A stretch of DNA of 64,000 nucleotides from Halomarinibacterium sp041392205. GTDB taxonomy: Bacteria; Bacteroidota; Bacteroidia; Flavobacteriales; Flavobacteriaceae. The notes beneath the pieces are model-generated. The model was not told the origin of the DNA and searched no databases. It was given only the letters and a program-made list of their open reading frames with translations. The stretch lies in NCBI GenBank assembly GCA_041392205.1, contig JAWKMO010000002.1, forward strand, positions 248,001 to 312,000. Reading direction: 5' to 3'. The position numbers were made by a program, and so were the translations under genes. Positions 1-9,300 of this stretch are shown piece by piece. The stretch's first letter is position 1, and each line of letters opens with the position of its first letter.

Positions 1-853
1 GTTTTGAATCTATATGATAAGAACCGTTTTCTTTAAATAAAATAGTTACTTCTTCTAAGGGATAATATTTATAGTTTTCATTTAACCCAAGATGGACATA
101 TTCGGTAATTTTAAAAACATCTTCATTGTAATTAATGCTTATTTCATCTAAAGCAGAGTAGAATAATTTTATTTGTTCATTAATTAATTCAATATCTACA
201 CGGGAGTAATAATCTACCCCTTTTACGTGCTTTATATTTCCTGCCCAGCAAACCACAAATTGTTCTTTAAAAACTTTATAATAAGATTCTAAATCGCTGT
301 GTCGTTGGTTTATAAATCCTATTACTCCATCAAGGGTATATTCGATATTATTTTTGGACTGATTTTCTATGGATTTAACAATTTCAGAATTAACATCTTT
401 TATTTTTATGTCGAAATCTTTAGGCATAGAAATACTTCCATCGCGAAGAAAGATAGAACCTCCCCAATATTTCCAAATGTTTTTTCGAAGGGAAGTTATT
501 TCACCCGTAGGTCTTATTGAAACCAATCCCACAACTTTATCTGCGGGAAGATGCGGAAACATGACATTTTCGTATGCAATTAACGGTGGATTGGTAAGAT
601 AGGCATTTACCAAATTTTGTATTTTACTATCATCAAAAAAGTCTACCCCAACAATTTCGTTGGTTTCGTCTTCCACACCAATAACAATATAGCTATTGTT
701 TTTAGGATTACTATTACTAAGGGCACAAATATGTTTTAAGAACTTGGCTTTCCCCTCTTTAGTCCCTAAATCAATTTTTCGCTTTTTATCATAAAAACTA
801 CTCTCATCGTTGTGAGCTAATAAGTTTTTTATGAGTAGGCGTTTGTTTATCAT
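1..853 (-). CDS. AlbA_2/Schlafen-type ATP-binding domain protein, 3' end outside window
   Basis: The minus strand reads open from an ATG at 853 to the window edge, about 284 codons without a stop, so the C-terminus is missing. The first 130 residues contain SYIVIGVEDET, a downstream LTNPP and a GSIFLRDGS segment. That order is typical of AlbA_2 (divergent AAA-4, COG2865-like) domains found in putative transcriptional regulators and RNA- or DNA-associated proteins. The substrate is unknown. The gene stands alone, and two dispersed palindromic repeats lie between its start and the next gene. The family call comes from motif recognition only; the helix-turn-helix or other C-terminal part cannot be seen. 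Confidence 0.7.
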   Translation of the reverse strand, partial: MINKRLLIKNLLAHNDESSFYDKKRKIDLGTKEGKAKFLKHICALSNSNPKNNSYIVIGVEDETNEIVGVDFFDDSKIQNLVNAYLTNPPLIAYENVMFPHLPADKVVGLVSIRPTGEITSLRKNIWKYWGGSIFLRDGSISMPKDFDIKIKDVNSEIVKSIENQSKNNIEYTLDGVIGFINQRHSDLESYYKVFKEQFVVCWAGNIKHVKGVDYYSRVDIELINEQIKLFYSALDEISINYNEDVFKITEYVHLGLNENYKYYPLEEVTILFKENGSYHIDSK

Positions 854-864
854 TAAATTTGCTT

Positions 865-933
865 GGTCGTGCGCAGTCGATACTTAACTTTCAAAAACAA
901 TAAATTAAAGACCTCTCGACTGTGTTCGAGGGG
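865..933. repeat. two copies of a dispersed palindromic repeat
   Basis: GTGCGCAGTCGA at 870-881 and CCTCTCGACTGTGTTCGAGG at 912-931 belong to a small repeat family with the core TCGACTGYGYTCGA. Other copies lie near 16007, 27046, 28219, 28267, 56111, 56261 and 61749. The second copy could fold into a hairpin at the 3' end of the SDR gene. Confidence 0.6.
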
Positions 934-940
934 ACAACAG

Positions 941-1696
941 TTATTTTTTGTTGACAATAGTGCTACTGGCTTGGTCTAAACACATCACCGTTAGATCGGC
1001 AATAGTTACATGCGATGGTCGTGTTACTGTAAACCAAATAATATCGGCAATATCTTCTGCCTGCAAGGGAGTAAATCCTTGATATACTTTGGAAGCTCGT
1101 TCTTTGTCCCCTTTAAAACGGACTTCACTAAATTCCGTCTCAACCATTCCTGGATTAATGGCAGCTACTTTAATTCCTTTTCCGTTAAGGTCCATGCGCA
1201 TTCCTTGAGTAAGTGCATCTACCGCATGTTTGCTGGCGCAATAGACATTGCCATTGGGATATACCTCTTTTCCAGCAGTAGAGCCGATATTGATAATGTG
1301 TCCAGAACCTTTTTTAATCATTCTAGGAATTATGGCTTTGGATACATAAAGCAATCCTTTAATATTGATATCTATCATGGCATCCCAATCTTCAATACTT
1401 CCGTTTTGAATAGGGTCTAGGCCATGGGCATTTCCAGCATTGTTTATAAGAATATCAATTTCTGAAAAATCTTCAGGTAGGTTTCCGATGCTTTCAATTA
1501 CATCAATTTTGTTTCGAACATCAAAATTGAGAATGAGAACTTCTGTATATTTTTGAAGCTCCATAGCAAGATGGTTAAGCCTTTCCTGTCTTCTTCCGCA
1601 TAAAATTAATCGCACCCCATTTTTTGCAAAAAGTTGTGCTGTAGCTTTCCCAATTCCTGAAGTTGCACCGGTAATTAAGGCTGTTTTTTTTATCAT
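941..1696 (-). CDS. SDR family NADP-dependent oxidoreductase (YdfG-like)
   Basis: This 251-residue short-chain dehydrogenase has the nucleotide-binding TGATSGIG at residues 9-16, NNAG near residue 86, and the catalytic Tyr-Lys pair in YCASK near residue 153, with a preceding IGSTAG serine. Length and the N-terminus resemble YdfG, an enzyme acting on serine, allothreonine and 3-hydroxy acids. The exact substrate here is not deducible. It sits 2 bases downstream of the aldo/keto reductase gene on the same strand, so the two are probably cotranscribed. A palindromic repeat follows its stop codon. Confidence 0.85.
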   Translation of the reverse strand: MIKKTALITGATSGIGKATAQLFAKNGVRLILCGRRQERLNHLAMELQKYTEVLILNFDVRNKIDVIESIGNLPEDFSEIDILINNAGNAHGLDPIQNGSIEDWDAMIDINIKGLLYVSKAIIPRMIKKGSGHIINIGSTAGKEVYPNGNVYCASKHAVDALTQGMRMDLNGKGIKVAAINPGMVETEFSEVRFKGDKERASKVYQGFTPLQAEDIADIIWFTVTRPSHVTIADLTVMCLDQASSTIVNKK

Positions 1697-1698
1697 AT

Positions 1699-2565
1699 TT
1701 AGGGTACTTTATGTCCTTGCGAAGCAACTAATAACTGAAACCAGTCTATGTCACTTAGTTCCATTTTAGAAGCTTTCAAGGAATTTTTAATTCGGTCTTT
1801 ATTAGTAGTTCCTATAACAGGGTGAATTCTAGCAGGATGTTTCATAATCCAAGCTAGTATTAATTGATCTTTTGAGGCATTATATTTTTCAGAAAGGGAA
1901 TCCAAAACCAAATGTATTCGGTGTGTTTGGTCGTTTCGCTCTTTAAAAACAGTGCCTAGAGGGCTCCAACACATAGGGGTGATATTTTGAAGCATCATTT
2001 CGTCAAGACTACCATTAAATAACGCTTGGTGTGCTGTCAACGAAAATTCAATTTGGTTATATTCAACCTTGTTTTTGACCCCTATTAATTTCATTTGTGA
2101 AGGTGTAAAGTTAGAAACACCAAAGCTTTTTATTTTTCCTTCTTTCGTTAATTTTTCAATGGCTTTTGAAATTTCTTCGGGATGCATTAAGGGGCTTGGG
2201 CGATGCAAGAGAAGCAAGTCTAAGTAGTCACATTGTAAATCTCTTATCGATTTTTCAGCACTCCAAACAAGGTAATTAGCATCATATTGATAGTGTTTAA
2301 TTTCGTTGTTTCGGGTATTTCCCACATATTGAATACCGCACTTTGAAATAATTTGAATACTTTCTCGATTAATTCCACTTTCAGAAAAGGCATTTCCAAA
2401 ATCAATCTCTGTCGTGTAATCGCCATAGATATCGGCATGATCAAAAGAGGTAATACCCCATTCAATATCGTGGTGTATTAACTCAATCATCTCATTTTTA
2501 GAAAGTTGCTTGCCCCAAGCGCCCCAGGTCATGCATCCTTGTATGATTCTTGAAAATGGTATCAT
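1699..2565 (-). CDS. aldo/keto reductase (YdhF-like)
   Basis: A 288-residue aldo/keto reductase. The TIM-barrel signature is visible as FDHADIYGDY with catalytic Asp and Tyr, the Lys in IISKCG, and the His in LLLLHRPSP. The C-terminus carries the cofactor region PVIGTTNKDRI. The N-terminal GCMTWGAWGK matches the YdhF-type oxidoreductase branch. It is the upstream member of a two-gene unit with the SDR. A general NADPH-dependent carbonyl reductase role is likely, and the substrate is unknown. The ATG at 2565 places the first beta strand correctly. Confidence 0.88.
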   Translation of the reverse strand: MIPFSRIIQGCMTWGAWGKQLSKNEMIELIHHDIEWGITSFDHADIYGDYTTEIDFGNAFSESGINRESIQIISKCGIQYVGNTRNNEIKHYQYDANYLVWSAEKSIRDLQCDYLDLLLLHRPSPLMHPEEISKAIEKLTKEGKIKSFGVSNFTPSQMKLIGVKNKVEYNQIEFSLTAHQALFNGSLDEMMLQNITPMCWSPLGTVFKERNDQTHRIHLVLDSLSEKYNASKDQLILAWIMKHPARIHPVIGTTNKDRIKNSLKASKMELSDIDWFQLLVASQGHKVP

Positions 2566-2733
2566 CTGTTTTTACTTTTGTAGCTTTTAAAAGTAAGAAT
2601 TTGAAATTATATTAATCTTTGTTACCTCCTTTATTTATAACATTTTTTAACCAATTGTTAACAGGATTTTTAATTATTAATAAGCAATTTGCGGGTGATT
2701 TTAACGCACTAAGTATTCTGAAAATTAAATAGT

Positions 2734-3738
2734 ATGGAACAAACAATTACGACTCTGGATATTGGAGCCTTAAATGAAAAAATTGAAAAAGAAAGTGCTT
2801 TTGTCGATATCCTTTCTTTAGAAATGAATAAGGTAATTATAGGCCAAAAGCATATGGTTGAAAGATTACTTATAGGATTGTTAGGACAGGGGCACATTTT
2901 ATTGGAAGGGGTTCCGGGCTTAGCAAAAACCTTAGCAATCAATAGTCTTTCGAAAGCCGTTCATGGAAGTTTTAGTCGTATTCAATTTACCCCCGACCTA
3001 TTACCGGCGGATGTTGTGGGGACATTGATTTACAATATGAAATCTAACGATTTCAGTATAAAAAAAGGCCCCATTTTTGCCAATTTTATTCTAGCCGATG
3101 AGATTAATAGAGCCCCGGCAAAGGTCCAATCGGCATTATTAGAAGCCATGCAGGAAAAGCAAGTAACCATTGGAGACGAAACTTTTGTGCTAGAAAAACC
3201 ATTTCTTGTGATGGCCACCCAAAACCCAATCGAGCAAGAAGGAACTTATCCTTTACCCGAAGCACAAGTAGACCGTTTTATGCTTAAAACGGTTATTAAA
3301 TATCCTAAGTTGGACGAAGAACAATTAATTATACGTCAAAACTTAAAAGAAGGGTACGAAAAAATAAATCCTGTAGTAACGCTAGATCAAATTAAAAGAG
3401 CACAAGCCGCAGTTCGGGAAGTGTATATGGATGAAAAGATTGAAAAATACATACTCGATATCATTTTTGCTACCAGAAATCCTGAAAACTACAATCTCTC
3501 TAGTATAAAACCACTTATCAGTTTTGGAGCGTCCCCAAGGGGGAGTATCAATTTGGCCATGGCAGCAAAATGCTATGCCTTTATTAAACGAAGAGGCTAT
3601 GTCATTCCCGAAGATGTTCGCTCGGTAGTTCACGATGTCTTACGCCACCGTATAGGAATTACTTACGAAGCGGAAGCCGAAAATGTCACTTCCGAAGATT
3701 TAATCAACCAGATTGTAAACGTTATTGAAGTACCCTAG
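2734..3738 (+). CDS. MoxR family AAA+ ATPase, first gene of the Bat operon
   Basis: This 334-residue MoxR-type AAA+ ATPase has the Walker A motif GVPGLAKT at residues 59-66, Walker B FILADEIN, and the sensor segment MATQNPIEQEG. MoxR ATPases act as chaperones that insert cofactors into or mature partner proteins, usually with adjacent vWA-domain proteins. That fits here, because DUF58 and two vWA proteins follow on the same strand. It is cytoplasmic. The start at 2734 follows a 168-base gap and the coding sequence begins directly at the family N-terminus. A composite palindromic repeat separates it from the DUF58 gene. Confidence 0.95.
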   Translation: MEQTITTLDIGALNEKIEKESAFVDILSLEMNKVIIGQKHMVERLLIGLLGQGHILLEGVPGLAKTLAINSLSKAVHGSFSRIQFTPDLLPADVVGTLIYNMKSNDFSIKKGPIFANFILADEINRAPAKVQSALLEAMQEKQVTIGDETFVLEKPFLVMATQNPIEQEGTYPLPEAQVDRFMLKTVIKYPKLDEEQLIIRQNLKEGYEKINPVVTLDQIKRAQAAVREVYMDEKIEKYILDIIFATRNPENYNLSSIKPLISFGASPRGSINLAMAAKCYAFIKRRGYVIPEDVRSVVHDVLRHRIGITYEAEAENVTSEDLINQIVNVIEVP

Positions 3739-3740
3739 TG

Positions 3741-3826
3741 TTGTCATTCCTGCGAAAGCAGGAATCTCATTATCTGAAGAATGTAATGTACCCTTGGCAC
3801 ATTCCGTATCAAATACGGAATGACAA
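3741..3826. repeat. composite REP/BIME-like palindrome between moxR and the DUF58 gene
   Basis: Outer arms TTGTCATTCC (3741-3750) and GGAATGACAA (3817-3826) are perfect inverted repeats. Each half also folds on itself: TTCCTGCGAAAGCAGGAA near 3747-3764, and ATTCCGTATCAAATACGGAA near 3801-3820. This is a paired palindromic unit, different in sequence from the TCGACTGCGC family elsewhere in the window. It has no T-tract, so a terminator is unlikely; it may modulate mRNA stability inside the operon. Confidence 0.75.
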
Positions 3827-3835
3827 AACAATAAA

Positions 3836-4702
3836 ATGGACACGAAAGAACTCCTTAAAAAAGTACGAAAAATTGAAATCAAAACACGTCGCTTAAGTGA
3901 TCATGTCTTTGGTGGAGAGTATCATAGTACCTTTAAAGGCCGCGGTATGACCTTTAGCGAAGTGCGTCAATACCAATTTGGGGATGATGTAAGGAGTATC
4001 GACTGGAATGTAACGGCGCGTTATAATGAACCTTTTGTAAAAGTTTTTGAAGAGGAACGGGAGTTAACCATGATGCTCATGGTAGATATTAGCGGCTCTG
4101 AATTCTTTGGCACAAAAAACCAGTTTAAAAATGAAATTGTCACCGAAATTGCAGCAACATTGGCTTTTTCAGCCATGCAAAATAACGATAAAATAGGATT
4201 GATTCTTTTTAGCGATCAAATAGAATTATTTATTCCGCCCAAAAAAGGGAAATCACATGTACTAAGAATCATTCGTGAATTATTAGAGTTTCAACCCAAA
4301 AGTAACAAAACCGATTTGGCCCAAGCCTTAAAATACTTAACCAATGTAATGAAGAAAAAGGCCATTGTTTTTGTGCTTTCTGATTTTATCACTGAAGGCT
4401 ATGCAGACACTTTGAAAATTGTTTCAGGAAAACACGATGTTACGGGAATTAGAGTCTATGACGAAAAGGAAGAAACGATTCCTAACCTTGGAATGGTTCA
4501 AATGCAAGATGAAGAAACGGGCGAGTTATTATTGGTAAATACGGCTTCCAAAAGTGTGCGAAATAACTACCATGCGTATTACCGTGAACGAGTAGATGCG
4601 TATGTAGATGCTTTTAGAAAATGTGGTGCAGGAGTAATAGATTGCCGTGTGGATGAAAGCTATGTAAAAAAATTGTTAGGCTATTTTAAACGAAGAGGGT
4701 AA
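3836..4702 (+). CDS. DUF58 domain protein of the Bat operon
   Basis: A 288-residue DUF58 protein. It shows the family hallmark GDDVRSIDWNVTARYNEPFV followed by a vWA-like beta strand LMVDISGSEFFG, whose DISGS resembles a MIDAS site. No membrane segment is evident, unlike longer DUF58 proteins. DUF58 proteins are encoded next to MoxR ATPases and are thought to be their partners. The gene lies between moxR and the batA-E genes, so a role in assembling or regulating the periplasm-facing Bat complex is a reasonable inference. Confidence 0.93.
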   Translation: MDTKELLKKVRKIEIKTRRLSDHVFGGEYHSTFKGRGMTFSEVRQYQFGDDVRSIDWNVTARYNEPFVKVFEEERELTMMLMVDISGSEFFGTKNQFKNEIVTEIAATLAFSAMQNNDKIGLILFSDQIELFIPPKKGKSHVLRIIRELLEFQPKSNKTDLAQALKYLTNVMKKKAIVFVLSDFITEGYADTLKIVSGKHDVTGIRVYDEKEETIPNLGMVQMQDEETGELLLVNTASKSVRNNYHAYYRERVDAYVDAFRKCGAGVIDCRVDESYVKKLLGYFKRRG

Positions 4703-4720
4703 AAAAAGAAGCAAGAAAAG

Positions 4721-6388
4721 ATGAAAGAAAATAGACTTTATTTTTATGTGGTTTTTCACACAACTGGAGTTAAAGGCTTTTTGGTCCTTCTTTTTTCTCT
4801 TTTCTCTTTTCTTTGTTCATCGCAAGTTACTTCAAGCATAGACACTACCCTTATTCGTATTGGTGAAGAAATAAAATATACCATACATGTGGAAGCAGAC
4901 ACTACCGACTTGGTACTTTTCCCGGAAGGACAAAGTTTTAGTCCGCTGGAAATGATAGAATCCTATAAAGTAGATACCAGCTTTGCCAATGAAAAATACC
5001 GCTTAATAAAAAGATATGGCTTAACCCAATTTGATTCTGGCGCCTACACCATTCCTTCACAACGGGTCGTTATTAATGATCGAAATTATGATACCGATTC
5101 GGTAAAAGTGGAGGTTAGGGATGTGCCTGTGGATACTACCAAACAAAAAATGTTCGATATCAAGCCCGCTATTGAAGTTAAAAAGGCACCTTTCAATTGG
5201 TTACATTTGTTGTATTGGGGGCTTCCAATACTGCTAATTGGGGGATTGATTTATTATTTCTTCCGAAGAAAGAAATTAAAAGAGGAACGTGAAAAACAAT
5301 TACCTCCCTATGAAGAAGCCATGGTAGCACTAAAAAAACTAGATGCTTCCGAATATTTAAAGGAAAACAAAAGTAAAGCCTACTATTCTTCTCTAACCGA
5401 AATTGTAAAACGCTATATTGATCGTGAAGTGGATGAAAAAGCACTGGAAAGTACAAGTGACGAATTGATTGAGCGATTGTTATTGCATAAAGACTCTGGA
5501 CATTTCGATTTTAACCAAGAAATGATTCGAAAGTTAGACGCTATTTTAAAACGTGCCGATTTGGTGAAATTTGCCAAATTCCAGCAAGATTTAGCGCAAG
5601 CAACTTCCGACCGTAAAACCATTGAGGAAATTATTAATGAAACTCACGAAGCCATCCCAGAACCAACCGAGGAAGAAATGGCCGAAAGCGAAGCCTATCG
5701 GGAACTTTTAGCAAAACGGCAAAAAAGAAAACAATGGATCTTTGGAATTACGGCAACCCTTACGGCCATTATCGTTGGGCTGTTAGTGTACGGAAGTATT
5801 ACGGGATTTGATAATTTAAAAGATAAAATCTTTGGAAATGATCTGCGTGAATTAGTAGAAGGTCGCTGGTACCAGAGTGAATATGGAAATCCCGCCGTTA
5901 TTCTTGAAACTCCCGAGATTTTAAAACGGGTAGGCGACACTGTCCCACCACAAGTTCAGCAAGTAGTTCAACAAATGGCGGTGTTTACTTCTGGAGACTT
6001 GAGAGAAGCTATTTATGTTAATGTGTCAACAATGTTACTCAAAGCTACAGATTCTGAAGTTGATCTCAATGCCGCCATGGATGGCTCCCTTAACGAACTT
6101 GAAAGTCGAGGGGCAAAAAATATGATTGTAAAAAGAGAAGATTTCGAAACTGAAAAAGGAATTAAAGGATTAAAAGCTTATGGCAATTTTAATGTACAAG
6201 TTTCAGAATCACGAATGTTGAAACAAAAGAGCCACTACGAATTACTCATTTTTGCACAACAAGGAGGGATACAAAGTGTGTTACTAGTTTATCAAGATGA
6301 TGGCAAGTATGCCGAACAAATTAAAACACGCATTTTAAACTCTGTTGAAATTGAAGTAACCAACGAAGGAGAAAAACAAAAAGAATAA
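4721..6388 (+). CDS. Bat-operon membrane protein of unknown function (BatD-like N-terminus)
   Basis: This 555-residue protein has an N-terminal signal or hydrophobic segment (about residues 18-35) and then an Ig-like extracytoplasmic part reminiscent of BatD. Two membrane helices are visible, LLYWGLPILLIGGLIYYFF near residue 160 and FGITATLTAIIVGLLVYG near residue 345, separated by a charged helical region. The C-terminal 180 residues are probably soluble. It starts 18 bases after the DUF58 stop, and its stop overlaps the batA start by one base (TAATG), showing tight coupling. An equivalent gene is commonly seen at this position in flavobacterial Bat operons; its function is not established. 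Confidence 0.8.
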   Translation: MKENRLYFYVVFHTTGVKGFLVLLFSLFSFLCSSQVTSSIDTTLIRIGEEIKYTIHVEADTTDLVLFPEGQSFSPLEMIESYKVDTSFANEKYRLIKRYGLTQFDSGAYTIPSQRVVINDRNYDTDSVKVEVRDVPVDTTKQKMFDIKPAIEVKKAPFNWLHLLYWGLPILLIGGLIYYFFRRKKLKEEREKQLPPYEEAMVALKKLDASEYLKENKSKAYYSSLTEIVKRYIDREVDEKALESTSDELIERLLLHKDSGHFDFNQEMIRKLDAILKRADLVKFAKFQQDLAQATSDRKTIEEIINETHEAIPEPTEEEMAESEAYRELLAKRQKRKQWIFGITATLTAIIVGLLVYGSITGFDNLKDKIFGNDLRELVEGRWYQSEYGNPAVILETPEILKRVGDTVPPQVQQVVQQMAVFTSGDLREAIYVNVSTMLLKATDSEVDLNAAMDGSLNELESRGAKNMIVKREDFETEKGIKGLKAYGNFNVQVSESRMLKQKSHYELLIFAQQGGIQSVLLVYQDDGKYAEQIKTRILNSVEIEVTNEGEKQKE

Positions 6389-7392
6389 TGTTTACCAATT
6401 TTGAATTTGTAAATCCGCAATTTTTTTGGCTATTCTTAGCACTGCCACTGCTAATGGTATGGTATATTTTTAAAAGGAATAAGCAAACAGCTTCGTTAAA
6501 AATTTCAAGTATTCAAGGTTTTAAAACCCCCCAAAATTGGTTAGCAAAATTGCGTCCCTTACTCTTTGTCCTTCGTTTATTGGCATTAAGTGCTTTAATT
6601 GTTGCCATGGCACGCCCAAGAAATGTGGACGAAAGCACCAAAATTAAAACCACCAGCGGTATTGATATTGTCATTGCCATAGATGTTTCGGCGAGTATGT
6701 TGGCTCGCGATTTAAAACCTAATAGATTGGAAGCGTTAAAAGAAGTAGCGGCACGCTTTATAAACGAGCGACCAAATGATAGAATGGGTCTCGTAGAATA
6801 TGCAGGAGAAAGTTATACCAAAACTCCTTTAACCAGCGATAAAAGTATCGTCCTTTCATCGTTAAAAGGAATTACCTACAATACCATTATTGAAGGTGGA
6901 ACGGCAATTGGTATGGGTTTGGCAACCGCGGTTAATAGACTGAAAGATAGCCGAGCCAAAAGTAAAGTCATTATTTTGTTAACAGACGGTGTAAACAATA
7001 CAGGGTTCATCGATCCAAGAACCGCAAGTGAGTTGGCCGTTGAGTTTGGCATAAAAACCTACACCATTGGTTTAGGAACCAATGGGATGGCAGTTTCACC
7101 CATAGGAATTTTACCTAATGGACAATTTCAATACGGTAATGTGCAAGTAGAGATTGATGAAGCATTGCTAAAAGAAATAGCACAAACGACTGGCGGGAAG
7201 TATTTTCGCGCTACAAGTAACACCAGACTAGAAGAAATTTATGACGAAATTAATAAACTAGAAAAAACCGAAATAGAAGAATTTAAATATAAAAATTACG
7301 ACGAAAAGTTTCGCCCTTTAACAATCCTAGCACTAATACTATTAGGGATAGAATTGTTACTTCGTTATACCCTTTTTAGAAGTTTTGTGTAG
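6388..7392 (+). CDS. batA: BatA, membrane-anchored vWA protein
   Basis: A 334-residue von Willebrand factor A protein. Two hydrophobic segments at residues 12-30 and about 60-80 precede a vWA domain with the MIDAS motif IDVSASM near residue 100. A C-terminal membrane helix (LTILALILLGIELLLRY) follows. BatA/BatB proteins bind divalent metal through the MIDAS and are linked to aerotolerance and stress survival in Bacteroides and Leptospira. It overlaps the preceding gene by one base and batB begins 3 bases after its stop, so translation is coupled along the operon. Confidence 0.93.
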   Translation: MFTNFEFVNPQFFWLFLALPLLMVWYIFKRNKQTASLKISSIQGFKTPQNWLAKLRPLLFVLRLLALSALIVAMARPRNVDESTKIKTTSGIDIVIAIDVSASMLARDLKPNRLEALKEVAARFINERPNDRMGLVEYAGESYTKTPLTSDKSIVLSSLKGITYNTIIEGGTAIGMGLATAVNRLKDSRAKSKVIILLTDGVNNTGFIDPRTASELAVEFGIKTYTIGLGTNGMAVSPIGILPNGQFQYGNVQVEIDEALLKEIAQTTGGKYFRATSNTRLEEIYDEINKLEKTEIEEFKYKNYDEKFRPLTILALILLGIELLLRYTLFRSFV

Positions 7393-7395
7393 AGT

Positions 7396-8433
7396 ATGTA
7401 TCAATTAGAACAACCCATATTTTTCTATATCCTTTTTGCCATTCCAGTTTTGGTGGTTCTATTCCTTTGGATTTTAGTTTGGCGCAAACAAACCCAAAAC
7501 AAATTTGCCGACACTAATCTATTAAAAAAACTAAGTCCAAATCGATCTATTTTTAAAGGACTTCTTAAACTATTCATCCTGTCATTAGCATTAACCTGTT
7601 TAAGCTTTGCCCTAGTAAATCCTAAAATAGGAACCAAAATAGAAACGGTAAAACGCGAAGGAGTAGACGTAGTTTTTGCTTTAGATGTTTCCAAAAGTAT
7701 GGTCGCAGAGGATATCGCCCCCAATCGTTTAGAAAAATCGAAACAACTTATTACCCAAATTATTAATAGTTTAGCTGGTGACAGAATTGGTATCATTGGC
7801 TATGCCGGAAGTGCTTTTCCGCAAGTACCTATTACGACCGATTTTTCTTCAGCAAAACTTTTTTTAAGTAGTATGGATACCGACATGGTTTCTTCGCAAG
7901 GAACAGCCATAACCGAAGCCATTTCCATGGCGCAAACCTTTTATAATGACGAAGATCAAACCAATCGCGTACTCTTTATTATAAGCGATGGGGAAGATCA
8001 TGAAGGAAATGTAGCCGATATCGTAGAGGAAACAGCACAATTAGGGATAAAAATTTATACCATTGGTGTGGGAACGCTACAAGGCGCTCCTATCCCTATT
8101 AAAAGGAATGGCATACTTCAATTCTATAAAAGAGATGAAAACAATGAACAGGTGATTACCAAACTTAATTTAGAAACGCTCGAAGATATTGCCTCAAAAG
8201 GAAATGGGGAATATATCGATGGTAGCAACACCAAAAAAGTAGTAGAAACCGTAACCGCCATTTTAAACGGGATGGACAAAAAGGAGTTTGAAAGTAAACA
8301 ATTTACCGATTTTAAAGACCAGTTTCAATGGTTTTTAGGCGGGGCATTATTTTTGTTGGTATTGGATGTGTTACTTTTAGAACGAAAAACCCGTTGGTTA
8401 CAAAAGTTGAATCTATTTAATGAAGGAGATTAA
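7396..8433 (+). CDS. batB: BatB, second membrane-anchored vWA protein
   Basis: A 345-residue paralogue of BatA. It has N-terminal membrane segments (FFYILFAIPVLVVLFLWIL and a second near residue 60), a vWA domain with MIDAS ALDVSKSM near residue 98, conserved DGEDHEG, and a C-terminal membrane helix (FLGGALFLLVLDVLLLE). The paired vWA proteins are expected to form the core of the Bat complex. Its last codons overlap a possible upstream ATG for batC, but the better batC start lies just after the batB stop. Confidence 0.93.
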   Translation: MYQLEQPIFFYILFAIPVLVVLFLWILVWRKQTQNKFADTNLLKKLSPNRSIFKGLLKLFILSLALTCLSFALVNPKIGTKIETVKREGVDVVFALDVSKSMVAEDIAPNRLEKSKQLITQIINSLAGDRIGIIGYAGSAFPQVPITTDFSSAKLFLSSMDTDMVSSQGTAITEAISMAQTFYNDEDQTNRVLFIISDGEDHEGNVADIVEETAQLGIKIYTIGVGTLQGAPIPIKRNGILQFYKRDENNEQVITKLNLETLEDIASKGNGEYIDGSNTKKVVETVTAILNGMDKKEFESKQFTDFKDQFQWFLGGALFLLVLDVLLLERKTRWLQKLNLFNEGD

Positions 8434-8434
8434 A

Positions 8435-9298
8435 ATGAAAAAAGAGAAAATTAAATTGTTAATCGTTAGTCTTCTGGTTTTTTGCTTCGGAAACCTTACC
8501 GCACAAGAAAAAAGTAAAGAGCAAATAAAGATTGAAAAAGAAGCAGAAAATTATATTGCTGAAGGGGGTAAGGTGTTATTAAAAGGGAATTTTCCAGATG
8601 CCGAAGTAAATTACCGCAAAGCGATTGCCATTTATCCTTCCGAAGAAATTGGAAAATACAATCTAGGGAATGCCTATTACAATAAAGCTAAAAATGACGA
8701 AGCGATGATGCGTTTTAAACAAGCGGCATCTACTGCTACTACAAAACCAGAGAAGCACAAGGCATTTCATAATTTAGGAAACACATTTATGAATGCCAAG
8801 GACTATCAAAATGCGGTTGAGGCCTATAAAAGCGCACTACGGAATAATCCAACCGATGATGAAACACGCTATAATTTGGCTCTAGCAAAAGAAATGTTGG
8901 AAAAAAATCCACCCCAAGGAGGCGATGGAGAAGACGACAACAAAGACCAAAAGGAAAACGAAGATCAAAAAGAAAATCAGGAAAATCAAGATAATAAGGA
9001 TCAAAATAAAGAGGGAGATAACGAGAAAAAAGAAGACAATAAAGACGAGGGAGATCAAAAAGAAGATAAAAAAGAGGGAGATAAAGAAGGCGAAAATGAA
9101 AACCCTCAAGACCCTAAAAAAGAAAATGAAGGAGATCAGCCTAAAGATCAAAAGCAACAACCTACTCAGGGACAAATGTCTCCTCAGCAAATAAAAAACC
9201 TTTTAGAAGCCATGAATAATGAAGAGAAAAAGGTGCAGGAAAAAATAAATGTTCAAAAACAAAAAGGAGTCAAAGTAAAATCCACCAAAGATTGGTAA
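8435..9298 (+). CDS. batC: BatC, secreted TPR protein with a long charged linker
   Basis: I choose the ATG at 8435 because GGAGAT lies just upstream (8425-8430) and the product then begins with a clean signal peptide (MKKEKIKLLIVSLL, cleavage near LTAQ). An ATG at 8420 would overlap batB. TPR repeats occupy roughly residues 30-145. They are followed by about 95 residues composed almost wholly of K, E, D, N and Q, then a conserved tail SPQQIKNLLEAMNNEEKK. The low-complexity DNA keeps other frames open, which produces spurious ORFs on both strands. It is a periplasmic partner of BatA/BatB. Confidence 0.9.
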   Translation: MKKEKIKLLIVSLLVFCFGNLTAQEKSKEQIKIEKEAENYIAEGGKVLLKGNFPDAEVNYRKAIAIYPSEEIGKYNLGNAYYNKAKNDEAMMRFKQAASTATTKPEKHKAFHNLGNTFMNAKDYQNAVEAYKSALRNNPTDDETRYNLALAKEMLEKNPPQGGDGEDDNKDQKENEDQKENQENQDNKDQNKEGDNEKKEDNKDEGDQKEDKKEGDKEGENENPQDPKKENEGDQPKDQKQQPTQGQMSPQQIKNLLEAMNNEEKKVQEKINVQKQKGVKVKSTKDW

Positions 9299-9300
9299 AG

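Noticed and set aside
1010..1420. 136-residue plus-strand ORF opposite the SDR gene
   Set aside because: It is the antisense shadow of a well-supported dehydrogenase and has no family features.
3741..3765. CRISPR-like repeat
   Set aside because: Only one paired palindrome occurs, with no regularly spaced repeats; no cas genes and no CRISPR array were seen in the window.
7425..7796. 123-residue minus-strand ORF opposite batB
   Set aside because: Antisense to the conserved vWA domain; no start context or motif.
9292..9300. TTG start three codons upstream for batD
   Set aside because: ATG at 9301 gives a clean signal peptide and follows the batC stop directly.
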